A stretch of 5,967 bases of DNA from an uncultured Mailhella sp. (GCA_910579055.1 CAJTSU010000086.1:8757-14723); one strand, 5' to 3'; counted from the first letter of the stretch, positions 1-5,967 are shown. A program made the numbers and translations. The notes: generated by a model from the sequence alone, not told the origin.

Positions 1-1284
1 AATGCCGACACCGCCGCCATTGTCGTTGGCGGAGGACGTTCCGGTCAGGCGGCCGCTCGCCTGTTGCGCCGTCTTGGGGCATCCGTGCGTCTGCTGGAAA
101 AACGCCCGGAGACTCTGCCCTCCGAATTTACGGTCTGGGCCGAGTCTGAAAACGTGGAAATCATTGGGGGAGAACACAAAACAGAATATTTCCGTGACGC
201 GGACATTCTCATTCCCAGCCCCGGTGCAGCCGTATCCATGATCCGCCCTCTGCTCACGCCTGGCGAAGAACCGGAAATCATGGCGGAAACAGAGCTGGCC
301 TGGCGTCAGCTCGAAGGCGAACCTGTTCTGGCCGTGACCGGCACCAGCGGCAAAACAACCACCACGAGCATGTGCGCGGCCATGCTTGAAGCCCAGGGAC
401 TGGATGTCTTTCTTGGCGGCAACATCGGTACCCCTCTTTCGGAATATGTGCTGGCCCGCGCCGCAGGACGCCCCCGGGCCGATGTGCTGGCGCTGGAGCT
501 TTCCAGTTTCCAGCTCCAGACCTGCTCCACGCTCAAACCCCGCGTGGCCGTGCTCTTGAATATTTCTGCCAACCACCTTGATTACCACAAGGACATGAAG
601 GAATACATCGAAGCCAAGATGCGCCTGTTCCGCTGTCAGGACACGACGTGCCTTGCGGTGTTCGGCCCCGGTCTGCGAGGCCTGCCCGAACGTATGAATG
701 TTAAAGCCCGCATAAGCTACTTTGCCTCCGATTCCACACGCTTTCCCGATATGCAGCTCATCGGCCCGCACAATCATGCCAACGCCGAAGCCGCCTGGCA
801 GGCCTGCAAGGAATTCGGCGTAACGCCGGAGCATGCCCGGAAGGCCATGCAAGCCTTCAAAGCGCTGCCCCACCGCCTCGAGCGCATTGCGGAAAGCGGC
901 GGTGTGCTCTATGTCAACGATTCCAAGTGTACCACAGTGGAAGCGCTCAAAGTGGCACTGGCCTCTTTCGAGCGCCCTGTGCTGCTTCTGGCCGGCGGCA
1001 GGTTCAAGGGGGGAGATCTGAATGCTCTGAAGCCTGTGCTGAAAAAACACGTAAAAGCCGTGGGACTTTACGGCGCGTCGCGGGAAATTTTTGAACCCGC
1101 ATGGAAGGACATCCTGCCCGTGAGTTGGGATGAAACGCTGCGTTCCGCCCTCGCCCGCCTGCGCGGCCTGGCCCGCCCCGGCGACGTGGTGCTGCTTGCG
1201 CCCGCAACATCCAGTTACGACCAATACAAAAATTACCTTGAACGCGGCGACGATTTCAGGCGCGCCGTGACCGGGCAGGACTGA
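1..1284 (+). CDS. murD: UDP-N-acetylmuramoyl-L-alanine--D-glutamate ligase (MurD), 5' end outside window
   Basis: MurD is a cytoplasmic ATP-dependent ligase that adds D-glutamate to UDP-MurNAc-L-Ala in peptidoglycan precursor synthesis. The frame is open from base 1, so the TTG at 64 is internal; 427 codons are visible and probably about 10 or fewer are missing, against 438 in E. coli. Counting from the first visible codon, the N-terminal nucleotide-binding motif VVGGGRSG is at residues 8-15. The ATP P-loop GTSGKTT is at 114-120, and ELSSFQL follows around 165. NISANHLDYH is at 187-196, with His192 matching the family histidine. Lys206 in EAKMR matches the carbamylated lysine. LPHR (His291), NDSK and the C-terminal SSYDQYKNY motif are also present. 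The stretch from Lys206 to His291 is 85 residues, somewhat shorter than in E. coli. The stop lies 4 bases before ftsW. The 5' truncation is caused by the window edge. Confidence 0.96.
   Translation, partial: NADTAAIVVGGGRSGQAAARLLRRLGASVRLLEKRPETLPSEFTVWAESENVEIIGGEHKTEYFRDADILIPSPGAAVSMIRPLLTPGEEPEIMAETELAWRQLEGEPVLAVTGTSGKTTTTSMCAAMLEAQGLDVFLGGNIGTPLSEYVLARAAGRPRADVLALELSSFQLQTCSTLKPRVAVLLNISANHLDYHKDMKEYIEAKMRLFRCQDTTCLAVFGPGLRGLPERMNVKARISYFASDSTRFPDMQLIGPHNHANAEAAWQACKEFGVTPEHARKAMQAFKALPHRLERIAESGGVLYVNDSKCTTVEALKVALASFERPVLLLAGGRFKGGDLNALKPVLKKHVKAVGLYGASREIFEPAWKDILPVSWDETLRSALARLRGLARPGDVVLLAPATSSYDQYKNYLERGDDFRRAVTGQD
1277..1280 (+). promoter_or_regulatory. Ribosome binding site of ftsW
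   Basis: AGGA lies 8 bases before the ATG at 1289, inside the last codons of murD. The alternative in-frame ATG at 1400, just before the first membrane segment, has no comparable site at a suitable distance. This supports the longer FtsW with its N-terminal tail. Confidence 0.6.
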
Positions 1285-1288
1285 AAAC

Positions 1289-2485
1289 ATGGCCTATGCG
1301 ACAAGCTCTCCGTTCAACGGCCCGGTTTCCCGGGGGCCCCGCAGTTCCGCCCGGAACAACTCCCGAGCGAAGTTTCACGCTCCGGAAACTCCGCTTTCCA
1401 TGGGTTCCATGGACTGGTGGTTGGCTGCGGTCGTGCTCACGCTGCTGTGTATTGGTCTGCTCATGGTTCTTTCGTCCAGCGGCGTTATCGGTGAACGCCT
1501 GGCCGGTGACAAGTACCTCTTTTTCAAACGCCAGCTCATCTTCACCGGCGTGGGGGGCATAACTCTGCTTATCGCTGCATGGCTGCCCCGGCGCTTTATC
1601 GACGGGCTGGCCTATCCCGCGCTTTTTTTCGCCTTTCTGCTGTTGTTTGCCTGCATTACGCCCTTCGGCCTCCGGGTCAACGGTGCGAGCCGCTGGATTC
1701 CCCTCGGAAGTTTTTCCCTGCAACCCATGGAATTCGCACGCATCGCCCTGGTGTTGTATCTGGCCTATTTCATGAGCACCAAACAGGCTCTGGTGAGAAC
1801 CTTTATCAAGGGCATCATCCCGCCCTTTGCCGTGACCGGGGTCATCTGCTGCCTGTTGCTGCTCCAGCCCGACTTCGGCGGAGCCATGGTCATGGTCACG
1901 CTGCTCTTTTTCATGTGTCTGGTGGGCGGAACGCGCTTTCTCTATCTGTTCCTGACTCTCGGGCTGACGCTCGGATCGGCTGTCATGCTTGTGATGATAG
2001 AACCGTACCGCATGCGCCGCCTGCTGGCCTTTATTGATCCGTTCAAGGACGCTCTCGACACCGGCTATCAGCTGGTTCAGTCGCTCTACGCATTGGGGAG
2101 CGGAGGACTTTTCGGCATGGGCATGGGCAACAGCATGCAGAAAATGCTCTACCTGCCCGAAGCGCACAACGACTTTATTATGGCAGTGGTCGGAGAAGAA
2201 CTCGGCTTCATCGGCGTTACGCTGATCATGCTGCTTTTTGCCATGTTTTTCACCCGCTGTTACCGCATCATCATGGGGCAGAGCGTATTGCGCGATCGCC
2301 TCACCGCTTTCGGCATCACACTGGTCATCGCGCTGGGCGCGGTGCTTAATCTCGCCGTTGTGCTCGGCATGGCCCCCCCGAAAGGCGTGGCCATGCCCTT
2401 TCTCAGCTACGGCGGCAGCAGCCTCATCGCCAGCATGATCTGCGTGGGGCTTCTGCTCAACTATTCACGCACGTCGCGGGAGTGA
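1289..2485 (+). CDS. ftsW: Septal peptidoglycan polymerase FtsW (SEDS family)
   Basis: FtsW is an integral membrane glycosyltransferase that polymerises lipid II at the division septum, acting with the transpeptidase FtsI (not in this window). The protein has 398 residues. A basic, Pro/Ser-rich cytoplasmic tail covers about residues 1-41, followed by around ten hydrophobic segments beginning at about 44. SEDS landmarks are RVNGASRWI from residue 129, QPMEFAR at 145-151, the PYRMRR stretch before the large periplasmic loop, GYQ and QSLYALGSGG, and LPEAHNDFI. Asp295 in the last motif corresponds to the catalytic aspartate of the family. MPFLSYGGSS is in the last segment. FtsW is preferred over RodA or SpoVE because of its place between murD and murG. 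The ATG at 1289 is chosen for its AGGA site and 4-base gap from murD; ATG 1400 would give a protein without the tail. Confidence 0.95.
   Translation: MAYATSSPFNGPVSRGPRSSARNNSRAKFHAPETPLSMGSMDWWLAAVVLTLLCIGLLMVLSSSGVIGERLAGDKYLFFKRQLIFTGVGGITLLIAAWLPRRFIDGLAYPALFFAFLLLFACITPFGLRVNGASRWIPLGSFSLQPMEFARIALVLYLAYFMSTKQALVRTFIKGIIPPFAVTGVICCLLLLQPDFGGAMVMVTLLFFMCLVGGTRFLYLFLTLGLTLGSAVMLVMIEPYRMRRLLAFIDPFKDALDTGYQLVQSLYALGSGGLFGMGMGNSMQKMLYLPEAHNDFIMAVVGEELGFIGVTLIMLLFAMFFTRCYRIIMGQSVLRDRLTAFGITLVIALGAVLNLAVVLGMAPPKGVAMPFLSYGGSSLIASMICVGLLLNYSRTSRE
2478..2482 (+). promoter_or_regulatory. Ribosome binding site of murG, within the end of ftsW
   Basis: GGGAG sits 6 bases before the murG ATG and runs up to the ftsW stop codon. 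Ribosomes finishing ftsW would therefore cover the murG initiation site, which suggests translational coupling. Confidence 0.6.
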
Positions 2486-2488
2486 ATC

Positions 2489-3613
2489 ATGGCTTTACGC
2501 GTCATTCTCACCACCGGCGGCACGGGTGGGCATATTTTCCCCGCGCTGGCCGTGGCCGAAGCACTGAAAAAAAGACTGCCCGACACGGAAGTTTTGTTTG
2601 TGGGCGGCCAATACGGACCTGAGGCCGATCTTGTCGCCCGGGCCGGGCTTGAGTTTTACGGGCTTGCTGTACGCGGGATGCTCGGGCGCGGGCTGAAAGC
2701 CTTGCCCGCTATGGCAGCAATGGCCAGGGGCATCTTCCAGGCCGGAAAACTGATTGGCGAACGGAAGCCCGATGTGGTCATGGGCTTTGGCGGTTATGCC
2801 GCATTTGCCACCGTATTCGCCGCATTTATTCGTGGCCTGCCCACGGGCATTCACGAGCAAAATGCCATGCCCGGCACAGCAAATCGTTTGCTGGGCAAAT
2901 TTGTACGCAGGATTTGCCTTTCCCTTCCGGATTTGGGGCATGCCTTTCCTTCCGCAAAATGCGTCACGACAGGCAATCCCATCCGGGCCGACATCGCAGA
3001 GCTGGGCAAAGCCGGCGCACGCGAACCCCGGTTGAAGCAGAAAGCGGGACGTTCCCGCCCTCACCTGCTGATTATGGGCGGAAGTCAGGGCGCACGCGCG
3101 CTCAATTCTCTCGGTATCATCATGTTGGCCAAACTGCGCGACGCCGGTGTGGATATTCTGCATCAGACCGGAAGCAAAGACCTGGATCGCGTACGCGCGG
3201 CCTACCGCAGTCATGGCTACGCCGCAGAAGACGTGGAGGAAATGGTTCAACCCTTTGTGCATGACATGGCCGCCGCCTACGAATGGGCGGATCTCGCGCT
3301 GTGCCGCGCGGGAGCCACCTCGCTGGCCGAACTTGCGGCCACCGGCACGCCTTCCGTACTTGTCCCCTTCCCCTATGCGGCCCACGACCATCAGACTGGC
3401 AACGCCAAAGCCATGCAAAACGCAGGAGGGGGAATCCTTGTGCCGGAAAGTGAAATTGAAGAGTGCAACATGGCTGATCTGGTGCTTTCGCTCCTTGCCG
3501 ACCACGAGCGCCTGGTCCTGATGAGCGAAGGAGCCCTTAGCCTGGCCCGCCCCAGGGCGGCGGAAGCAGTGGCGGAAGAAATTCTCGCTCTGGCGCGGTT
3601 TCGGAATGTCTGA
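2489..3613 (+). CDS. murG: UDP-GlcNAc:lipid I N-acetylglucosaminyltransferase (MurG)
   Basis: MurG is a peripheral enzyme on the inner face of the cytoplasmic membrane that transfers GlcNAc from UDP-GlcNAc to lipid I, making lipid II. It belongs to the GT28 family with a GT-B fold. The product has 374 residues, slightly longer than the 355 of E. coli. The N-terminal domain shows TTGGTGGHIFP, with His15 in the first glycine-rich loop, then MGFGGY at 98-103, HEQNAMPG from 122 and TGNPIR at 161-166. The C-terminal domain shows GGSQGA at 197-202, RAGATSLAEL from 273 with Glu281 at the UDP-GlcNAc binding position, and the HDHQTGNA loop with Gln302. The stop is followed by a 313-base gap, the only loose junction in this operon. 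No frameshift or missing key residue is seen. Confidence 0.97.
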   Translation: MALRVILTTGGTGGHIFPALAVAEALKKRLPDTEVLFVGGQYGPEADLVARAGLEFYGLAVRGMLGRGLKALPAMAAMARGIFQAGKLIGERKPDVVMGFGGYAAFATVFAAFIRGLPTGIHEQNAMPGTANRLLGKFVRRICLSLPDLGHAFPSAKCVTTGNPIRADIAELGKAGAREPRLKQKAGRSRPHLLIMGGSQGARALNSLGIIMLAKLRDAGVDILHQTGSKDLDRVRAAYRSHGYAAEDVEEMVQPFVHDMAAAYEWADLALCRAGATSLAELAATGTPSVLVPFPYAAHDHQTGNAKAMQNAGGGILVPESEIEECNMADLVLSLLADHERLVLMSEGALSLARPRAAEAVAEEILALARFRNV

Positions 3614-3707
3614 TCAACGTTACAGCCACCGGCCAGTTCACGCCGGAGGCTGAGGCGCGACCCCCGCAGGCCGGAATACAATGCCCCGGATTGGCATACT
3701 TTCACGG
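3614..3707 (+). other. Non-coding spacer after murG
   Basis: These 94 bases separate murG from the inverted-repeat element. They are GC-rich and hold only a weak 5-bp hairpin (ATGCC at 3681-3685 with GGCAT at 3693-3697). There is no run of T after it, so it is not a convincing terminator. A TTGGCA at 3691-3696 resembles a -35 box, but no -10 box follows at 16-18 bases. The murG frame stays open after its TGA through this spacer to a TAA at 3800-3802, which is probably chance in GC-rich DNA. Confidence 0.5.
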
Positions 3708-3723
3708 TTAAGGAACCGCTGAT
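3708..3723 (+). repeat. Left terminal inverted repeat
   Basis: TTAAGGAACCGCTGAT is the reverse complement of 3874-3889 except at one position (3717). Its last six bases, GCTGAT, also form part of the palindrome at 3718-3744, so the two pairings compete. Confidence 0.75.
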
Positions 3724-3744
3724 TTATTCCGGGAATAAATCAGC
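3718..3744. repeat. 27-base near-perfect palindrome
   Basis: The 13-base arms at 3718-3730 and 3732-3744 (GCTGATTTATTCC and its exact complement) flank a single G. As RNA this gives a 12-bp stem with a CGG loop. No T-run follows, so it is unlikely to be an intrinsic terminator. Confidence 0.85.
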
Positions 3745-3747
3745 TCA

Positions 3748-3927
3748 ATGCCCAAAGATGCCTTTGCTTCTTTGGGAAATGCACGCCAAGTCGCTCATTT
3801 AACGGAAAAAGCAAGTTTCCTCTATGCGCGACTTGCGGGCGGTCTTGCTCCGCAAGACTGCGGGAAACGCTTTATCAGCGTTTCCTTAAAAACTGCTTTA
3901 AGGACGAACACGCGAAGGACAGGCTGA
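3748..3927 (+). CDS. Small uncharacterised 59-residue reading frame overlapping the murC start
   Basis: I do not recognise this product. The frame starts at an ATG inside the hairpin-rich element and runs 59 codons, leaving the element at 3889 and ending in TGA at 3925-3927. The A of this stop is the first base of the murC ATG (TGATG), the classic arrangement for translational coupling. The predicted peptide is basic, especially at its C-terminus (LRTNTRRTG), with one Cys at residue 38, no signal peptide and no membrane segment. Evidence against it: there is no good ribosome binding site before the ATG (GGGA is 13 bases away), by hand count only about 26 of 59 third positions are G or C against about 24 of the first 30 in murC, and most of it is stem sequence. 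It may be a fortuitous frame of a dispersed repeat, or a short leader controlling murC translation. Confidence 0.3.
   Translation: MPKDAFASLGNARQVAHLTEKASFLYARLAGGLAPQDCGKRFISVSLKTALRTNTRRTG
3751..3776. repeat. Hairpin with 8-bp stem
   Basis: CCCAAAGA at 3751-3758 pairs with TCTTTGGG at 3769-3776 around a 10-base loop. An alternative, shorter stem is CAAAG at 3753-3757 with CTTTG at 3762-3766. Confidence 0.7.
3787..3835. repeat. Long imperfect hairpin
   Basis: CAAGTCGC at 3787-3794 pairs with GCGACTTG at 3828-3835. After one mismatch it continues with CAT (3796-3798) pairing ATG (3824-3826). An inner stem, GGAAA at 3804-3808 with TTTCC at 3816-3820, closes the loop. Confidence 0.65.
3839..3861. 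repeat. Hairpin with 10-bp stem and three-base loop
   Basis: GCGGTCTTGC at 3839-3848 pairs with GCAAGACTGC at 3852-3861 around TCC, with one G-U pair in RNA. It cannot coexist with the alternative stem CTTGCGG (3832-3838) with CCGCAAG (3850-3856). Confidence 0.8.
3863..3885. repeat. Hairpin with perfect 9-bp stem
   Basis: GGAAACGCT at 3863-3871 pairs with AGCGTTTCC at 3877-3885 around a five-base loop. The right arm is also part of the right terminal repeat, so this local fold competes with end-to-end pairing of the whole element. Confidence 0.8.
3874..3889 (-). repeat. Right terminal inverted repeat
   Basis: ATCAGCGTTTCCTTAA is complementary to 3708-3723 at 15 of 16 positions. It ends 37 bases before the murC start codon. 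Confidence 0.75.
3884..3903. repeat. Hairpin just upstream of the murC ribosome binding site
   Basis: CCTTAAA at 3884-3890 pairs with TTTAAGG at 3897-3903 around AACTGC. The right arm lies outside the element and repeats the TTAAGGA found at its left end (3708-3714). No T-run follows. It ends 11 bases before the ribosome binding site, so it could affect initiation at murC. Confidence 0.6.
3915..3919 (+). promoter_or_regulatory. Ribosome binding site of murC
   Basis: AAGGA lies 7 bases before the murC ATG at 3927, giving murC a good site of its own even without coupling to the small upstream frame. It settles the start choice. Confidence 0.7.
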
Positions 3928-5309
3928 TGAATTCCAAAATCAAGGCCATACACATGATCGGCATCGGCGGATCGGGCATGAGCGGCATTGCCGAAGTGCT
4001 GTTGAACCTGGGCTACAAAGTGCAGGGTTCCGATATTTCCGAGAGCGCGACCGTTCGCCAGCTGCGGGAAATCGGCGCGGATATCCGTATTGGCCACGCG
4101 GCTGAAAATATCGGTACGCCGCAGGTTGTGGTGCGATCTTCCGCTGTAGGCGACGATAATCCCGAAGTCATGGCCGCGCGGGCCAGGGGCATCCCGGTCA
4201 TTCCCCGCGCGGAAATGCTGGCGGAATTGATGCGCCTGCGTACGGGCATTGCAGTGGCGGGCACACATGGCAAAACCACCACGACGTCTCTCACGGCCGC
4301 CATTTTCAAGGCCGCCGGATTCGATCCCACCGTGATTATCGGCGGATTGCTCAATGCCTATGGGGCCAACGGACATCTCGGCCGGAGCGAATACATCATT
4401 GCGGAGGCCGACGAGTCCGACGGTTCGTTTCTCTGCCTGTCCCCGATTATCAACGTAGTCACCAACGTGGACTATGATCACGTTGATCATTACGGCTCTC
4501 AGGAAGCCATTGACGATGCCTTTGTGGCGTTCATGAACAAGGTTCCCTTCTACGGCGTGAACGTGGTCTGCGCCGATGATCCCGGTGTACGCCGCCTGCT
4601 CTCTCGTGTGAAACGCCCCGTGCTGACATACGGGTTTGCGCCGGACTGCGCCATCAGGGGCGAAATCATGGAGTGCGCCGCCAGCAGCTGGTTCCGTGTA
4701 TTTCTGAAAGACGCCAACGGCACGGAAATGGAATTCGCCGAAGTGGAACTGGCCCAGCCGGGACGCCACAATGTACTCAACGCCCTGGCCTCCATCGGCG
4801 TGGGTCTTCAGGCGGGCATTGAACCGCGTGACTGCGTGGCCGGACTCGCCGGATTCAGCGGAGTGGGCCGTCGTTTTGAACGCAAGGGAGAAAAAAACGG
4901 CGTCACGATCATTGACGATTATGGCCACCATCCGGCGGAAATCGCCGCTACGCTGGCCACTGTCAAACAAGTCTTCCCCGGGCGGCGTGTGGTCATGGTT
5001 TTCCAACCCCACCGCTTCACCCGTACCCAGGCACTGTTCGGTGAATTCTGCCAGAGTTTTGAGCCTGCGGACAAACTTTTTCTGACGGAAATTTATCCCG
5101 CCTCGGAAAAGCCCATCCCCGGAGTAAGCGGCGCAAGTCTGGCCCAGGGCATCCGGCAGGTTTCCCGTACGGATGTTGCTTTTCTGCCCGATTTCGACGC
5201 CATTGTGGATGCGTTGAAAGGCGAGCTGAAACCCGGCGACGTTCTGATTACCCAGGGTGCGGGCAGCGTCACCACCGTGGGGCCGCGCGTGCTCGCAAAC
5301 ATGGAATAA
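3927..5309 (+). CDS. murC: UDP-N-acetylmuramate--L-alanine ligase (MurC)
   Basis: MurC is a cytoplasmic ATP-dependent ligase that adds L-alanine to UDP-MurNAc, the first amino acid of the stem peptide. The protein has 460 residues, against 491 in E. coli. The N-terminal UDP-binding motif IGIGGSGMSG is at residues 11-20. The central ATPase domain has GTHGKTT at 112-118 with Lys116, ADESDGSF at 161-168, and NVDYDHVDHY at 180-189 with the family His185. PGRHN at 278-282 and GRRFERKG from 314 mark the domain boundary. The C-terminal domain has DDYGHHP at 330-336, FQPHRFTR at 359-366 and ITQGAGS near the end. All are typical of MurC rather than Mpl or MurD. The start is supported by AAGGA and by the conserved HMIGIGGSG opening. 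It follows the 313-base gap and stops 3 bases before murB. Confidence 0.97.
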   Translation: MNSKIKAIHMIGIGGSGMSGIAEVLLNLGYKVQGSDISESATVRQLREIGADIRIGHAAENIGTPQVVVRSSAVGDDNPEVMAARARGIPVIPRAEMLAELMRLRTGIAVAGTHGKTTTTSLTAAIFKAAGFDPTVIIGGLLNAYGANGHLGRSEYIIAEADESDGSFLCLSPIINVVTNVDYDHVDHYGSQEAIDDAFVAFMNKVPFYGVNVVCADDPGVRRLLSRVKRPVLTYGFAPDCAIRGEIMECAASSWFRVFLKDANGTEMEFAEVELAQPGRHNVLNALASIGVGLQAGIEPRDCVAGLAGFSGVGRRFERKGEKNGVTIIDDYGHHPAEIAATLATVKQVFPGRRVVMVFQPHRFTRTQALFGEFCQSFEPADKLFLTEIYPASEKPIPGVSGASLAQGIRQVSRTDVAFLPDFDAIVDALKGELKPGDVLITQGAGSVTTVGPRVLANME

Positions 5310-5312
5310 GCG

Positions 5313-5967
5313 ATGAAGATTCTTGACCACCGCCATTCAGCTTTCCTTCCGCTGGCCGAGCTTACCACGTTACGGCTGGGGGGCTTCCCTCTGGCCGAAA
5401 TCCGGGTGGAAACCCTTGCGGATTACGATCTTCTCTCTCCTGTGTTGGAGCGGGAGGGGGTCGATGTGCGGGTGTTTGGCGGAGGAAGCAATCTGCTTGC
5501 GGCGGACGGCGAGCTGCCCTTTGCCGTCATCCGCCCCCTGAACGGCATGAAGAAGCCTCCTGAAAGCGCCGGATCGGATCCGGTCGCCGGGGAAGAACGG
5601 CATTTGATCCGTATCCAAGGGGGATTGCGCATGCCTGCATTGCTCGCCTGGTGCGCTTCGCGGGGGTTGTCCGGGCTGGAAGGTCTGGTCGGCGTACCGG
5701 GCAGGCTGGGCGGAGCTGTGGCCATGAACGCCGGAGCCTACGGCGGGGAACTGGGGCAGGTGATCTCCAGCGTGTCCTGCGTGAGCTGTCCCTCCGAGGA
5801 AGATGTGCGGGAGTACATCAACCCTCAATTCTCATACCGCCACAGCCAGTTCCAGGGGCAGGACGACTTTATTCTGCGGGCGAGCTTCTCGCTGAAACCG
5901 GGCGACCCCGCCGAAATCCGCGCGAAAATGGACGACTTTTCCCAGCGCCGCCGGGAAAAGCAGCCCC
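5313..5967 (+). CDS. murB: UDP-N-acetylenolpyruvoylglucosamine reductase (MurB), 3' end outside window
   Basis: MurB is a cytoplasmic FAD flavoenzyme that uses NADPH to reduce UDP-GlcNAc-enolpyruvate to UDP-MurNAc, the substrate MurC uses next. 218 codons are visible, and the frame is still open at the window edge. Motifs are TTLRLGG at 18-24, GGGSNLL at 56-62 in the FAD-binding domain, GLEGLVGVPG at 121-130, and NAGAYGGE at 139-146. FSYRHSQF follows, with Arg176 at the conserved substrate-site arginine, and RRREKQP is at the edge. The catalytic serine and glutamate would lie beyond the window. The glycine-rich GVPG and NAGAYGGE motifs look more like the shorter type II MurB than the E. coli type I. 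The ATG at 5313 is 3 bases after the murC stop, with only a weak GGA at 5303-5305 before it, suggesting coupling to murC. Confidence 0.94.
   Translation, partial: MKILDHRHSAFLPLAELTTLRLGGFPLAEIRVETLADYDLLSPVLEREGVDVRVFGGGSNLLAADGELPFAVIRPLNGMKKPPESAGSDPVAGEERHLIRIQGGLRMPALLAWCASRGLSGLEGLVGVPGRLGGAVAMNAGAYGGELGQVISSVSCVSCPSEEDVREYINPQFSYRHSQFQGQDDFILRASFSLKPGDPAEIRAKMDDFSQRRREKQP

Larger units (their letters stand above)
3708..3889. repeat. 182-base hairpin-rich element with terminal inverted repeats (MITE-like or REP-like)
   Basis: Seen: the two 16-base ends pair at 15 of 16 positions, and the interior contains five local hairpins in close succession. The outermost four bases of both ends are TTAA, which is itself a palindrome, so a TTAA or TA target duplication would be hidden within the repeats. 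Third positions of the reading frame inside are much less GC-rich than in the flanking genes. Inferred: this is a non-autonomous mobile or dispersed intergenic element of the host genome, possibly with an RNA-structure role in the murG-murC transcript. No transposase is present. A single copy is visible, so its repeated nature is not shown by this window. Confidence 0.65.

Noticed and set aside
64..1284. TTG at 64 as the true start of murD
   Set aside because: The frame is open from base 1 and the upstream codons encode the conserved VVGGGRSG nucleotide-binding motif, so the real start is before the window.
1..1284. murD as a truncated pseudogene, and likewise murB at 5313-5967
   Set aside because: Both are cut by the window edges. 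No internal stop or frameshift is seen, and motifs are in order.
2495..3505. 336-codon minus-strand frame opposite murG, and a 303-codon one opposite ftsW (1256-2167)
   Set aside because: Both are shadows of well-supported + strand genes and have no domain features of their own.
3691..3720. Promoter for murC with TTGGCA as a -35 box
   Set aside because: No TATAAT-like sequence follows at 16-18 bases, where the bases are GC-rich repeat sequence (around AACCGC).
3718..3776. Intrinsic transcription terminator after murG
   Set aside because: The stems at 3718-3744 and 3751-3776 are not followed by a run of T, and murC downstream has no convincing promoter of its own.
3751..3861. CRISPR array from the series of hairpins
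   Set aside because: The repeated units are inverted and different from each other; there are no regularly spaced direct repeats.
3822..5336. 504-codon open frame on the minus strand opposite murC
   Set aside because: It is antisense to a clear murC with all family motifs, its product is low-complexity and rich in His, Gly and Arg, and it shows no recognisable domain. Long antisense frames are common in GC-rich genes.

Overview
The window is part of a bacterial division and cell wall (dcw) cluster, all on the + strand: murD (its first codons lie before the window), ftsW, murG, murC and murB (cut by the right edge). The high GC content, this gene order and the look of the proteins suggest a Deltaproteobacterium of the Desulfovibrio/Bilophila type. 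That taxonomic call rests on recognition only, since no database search was possible.

Region by region: 1-1284 is murD; 1289-2485 is ftsW; 2489-3613 is murG; 3614-3926 is a 313-base gap; 3927-5309 is murC; 5313-5967 is the first 218 codons of murB. Three of the four junctions have gaps of only 4, 3 and 3 bases, so this reads as one co-transcribed operon. The murG-murC junction is the exception. It holds a 182-base, hairpin-rich element (3708-3889) bounded by 16-base terminal inverted repeats that match at 15 of 16 positions. Inside the element starts a 59-codon reading frame whose TGA overlaps the murC ATG (TGATG). I read this as a MITE-like or REP-like dispersed element inserted between two essential genes; the reading frame may be fortuitous.

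The genes work together as follows. MurB and then MurC, MurD and further ligases encoded elsewhere build the cytoplasmic UDP-MurNAc-peptide. MurG adds GlcNAc to the membrane-bound lipid I to give lipid II. FtsW polymerises lipid II at the division septum. All core catalytic motifs visible in the five proteins look intact, so the cluster appears functional. I saw no convincing promoter, intrinsic terminator, tRNA, rRNA or CRISPR array. The main promoter is probably upstream of the window.
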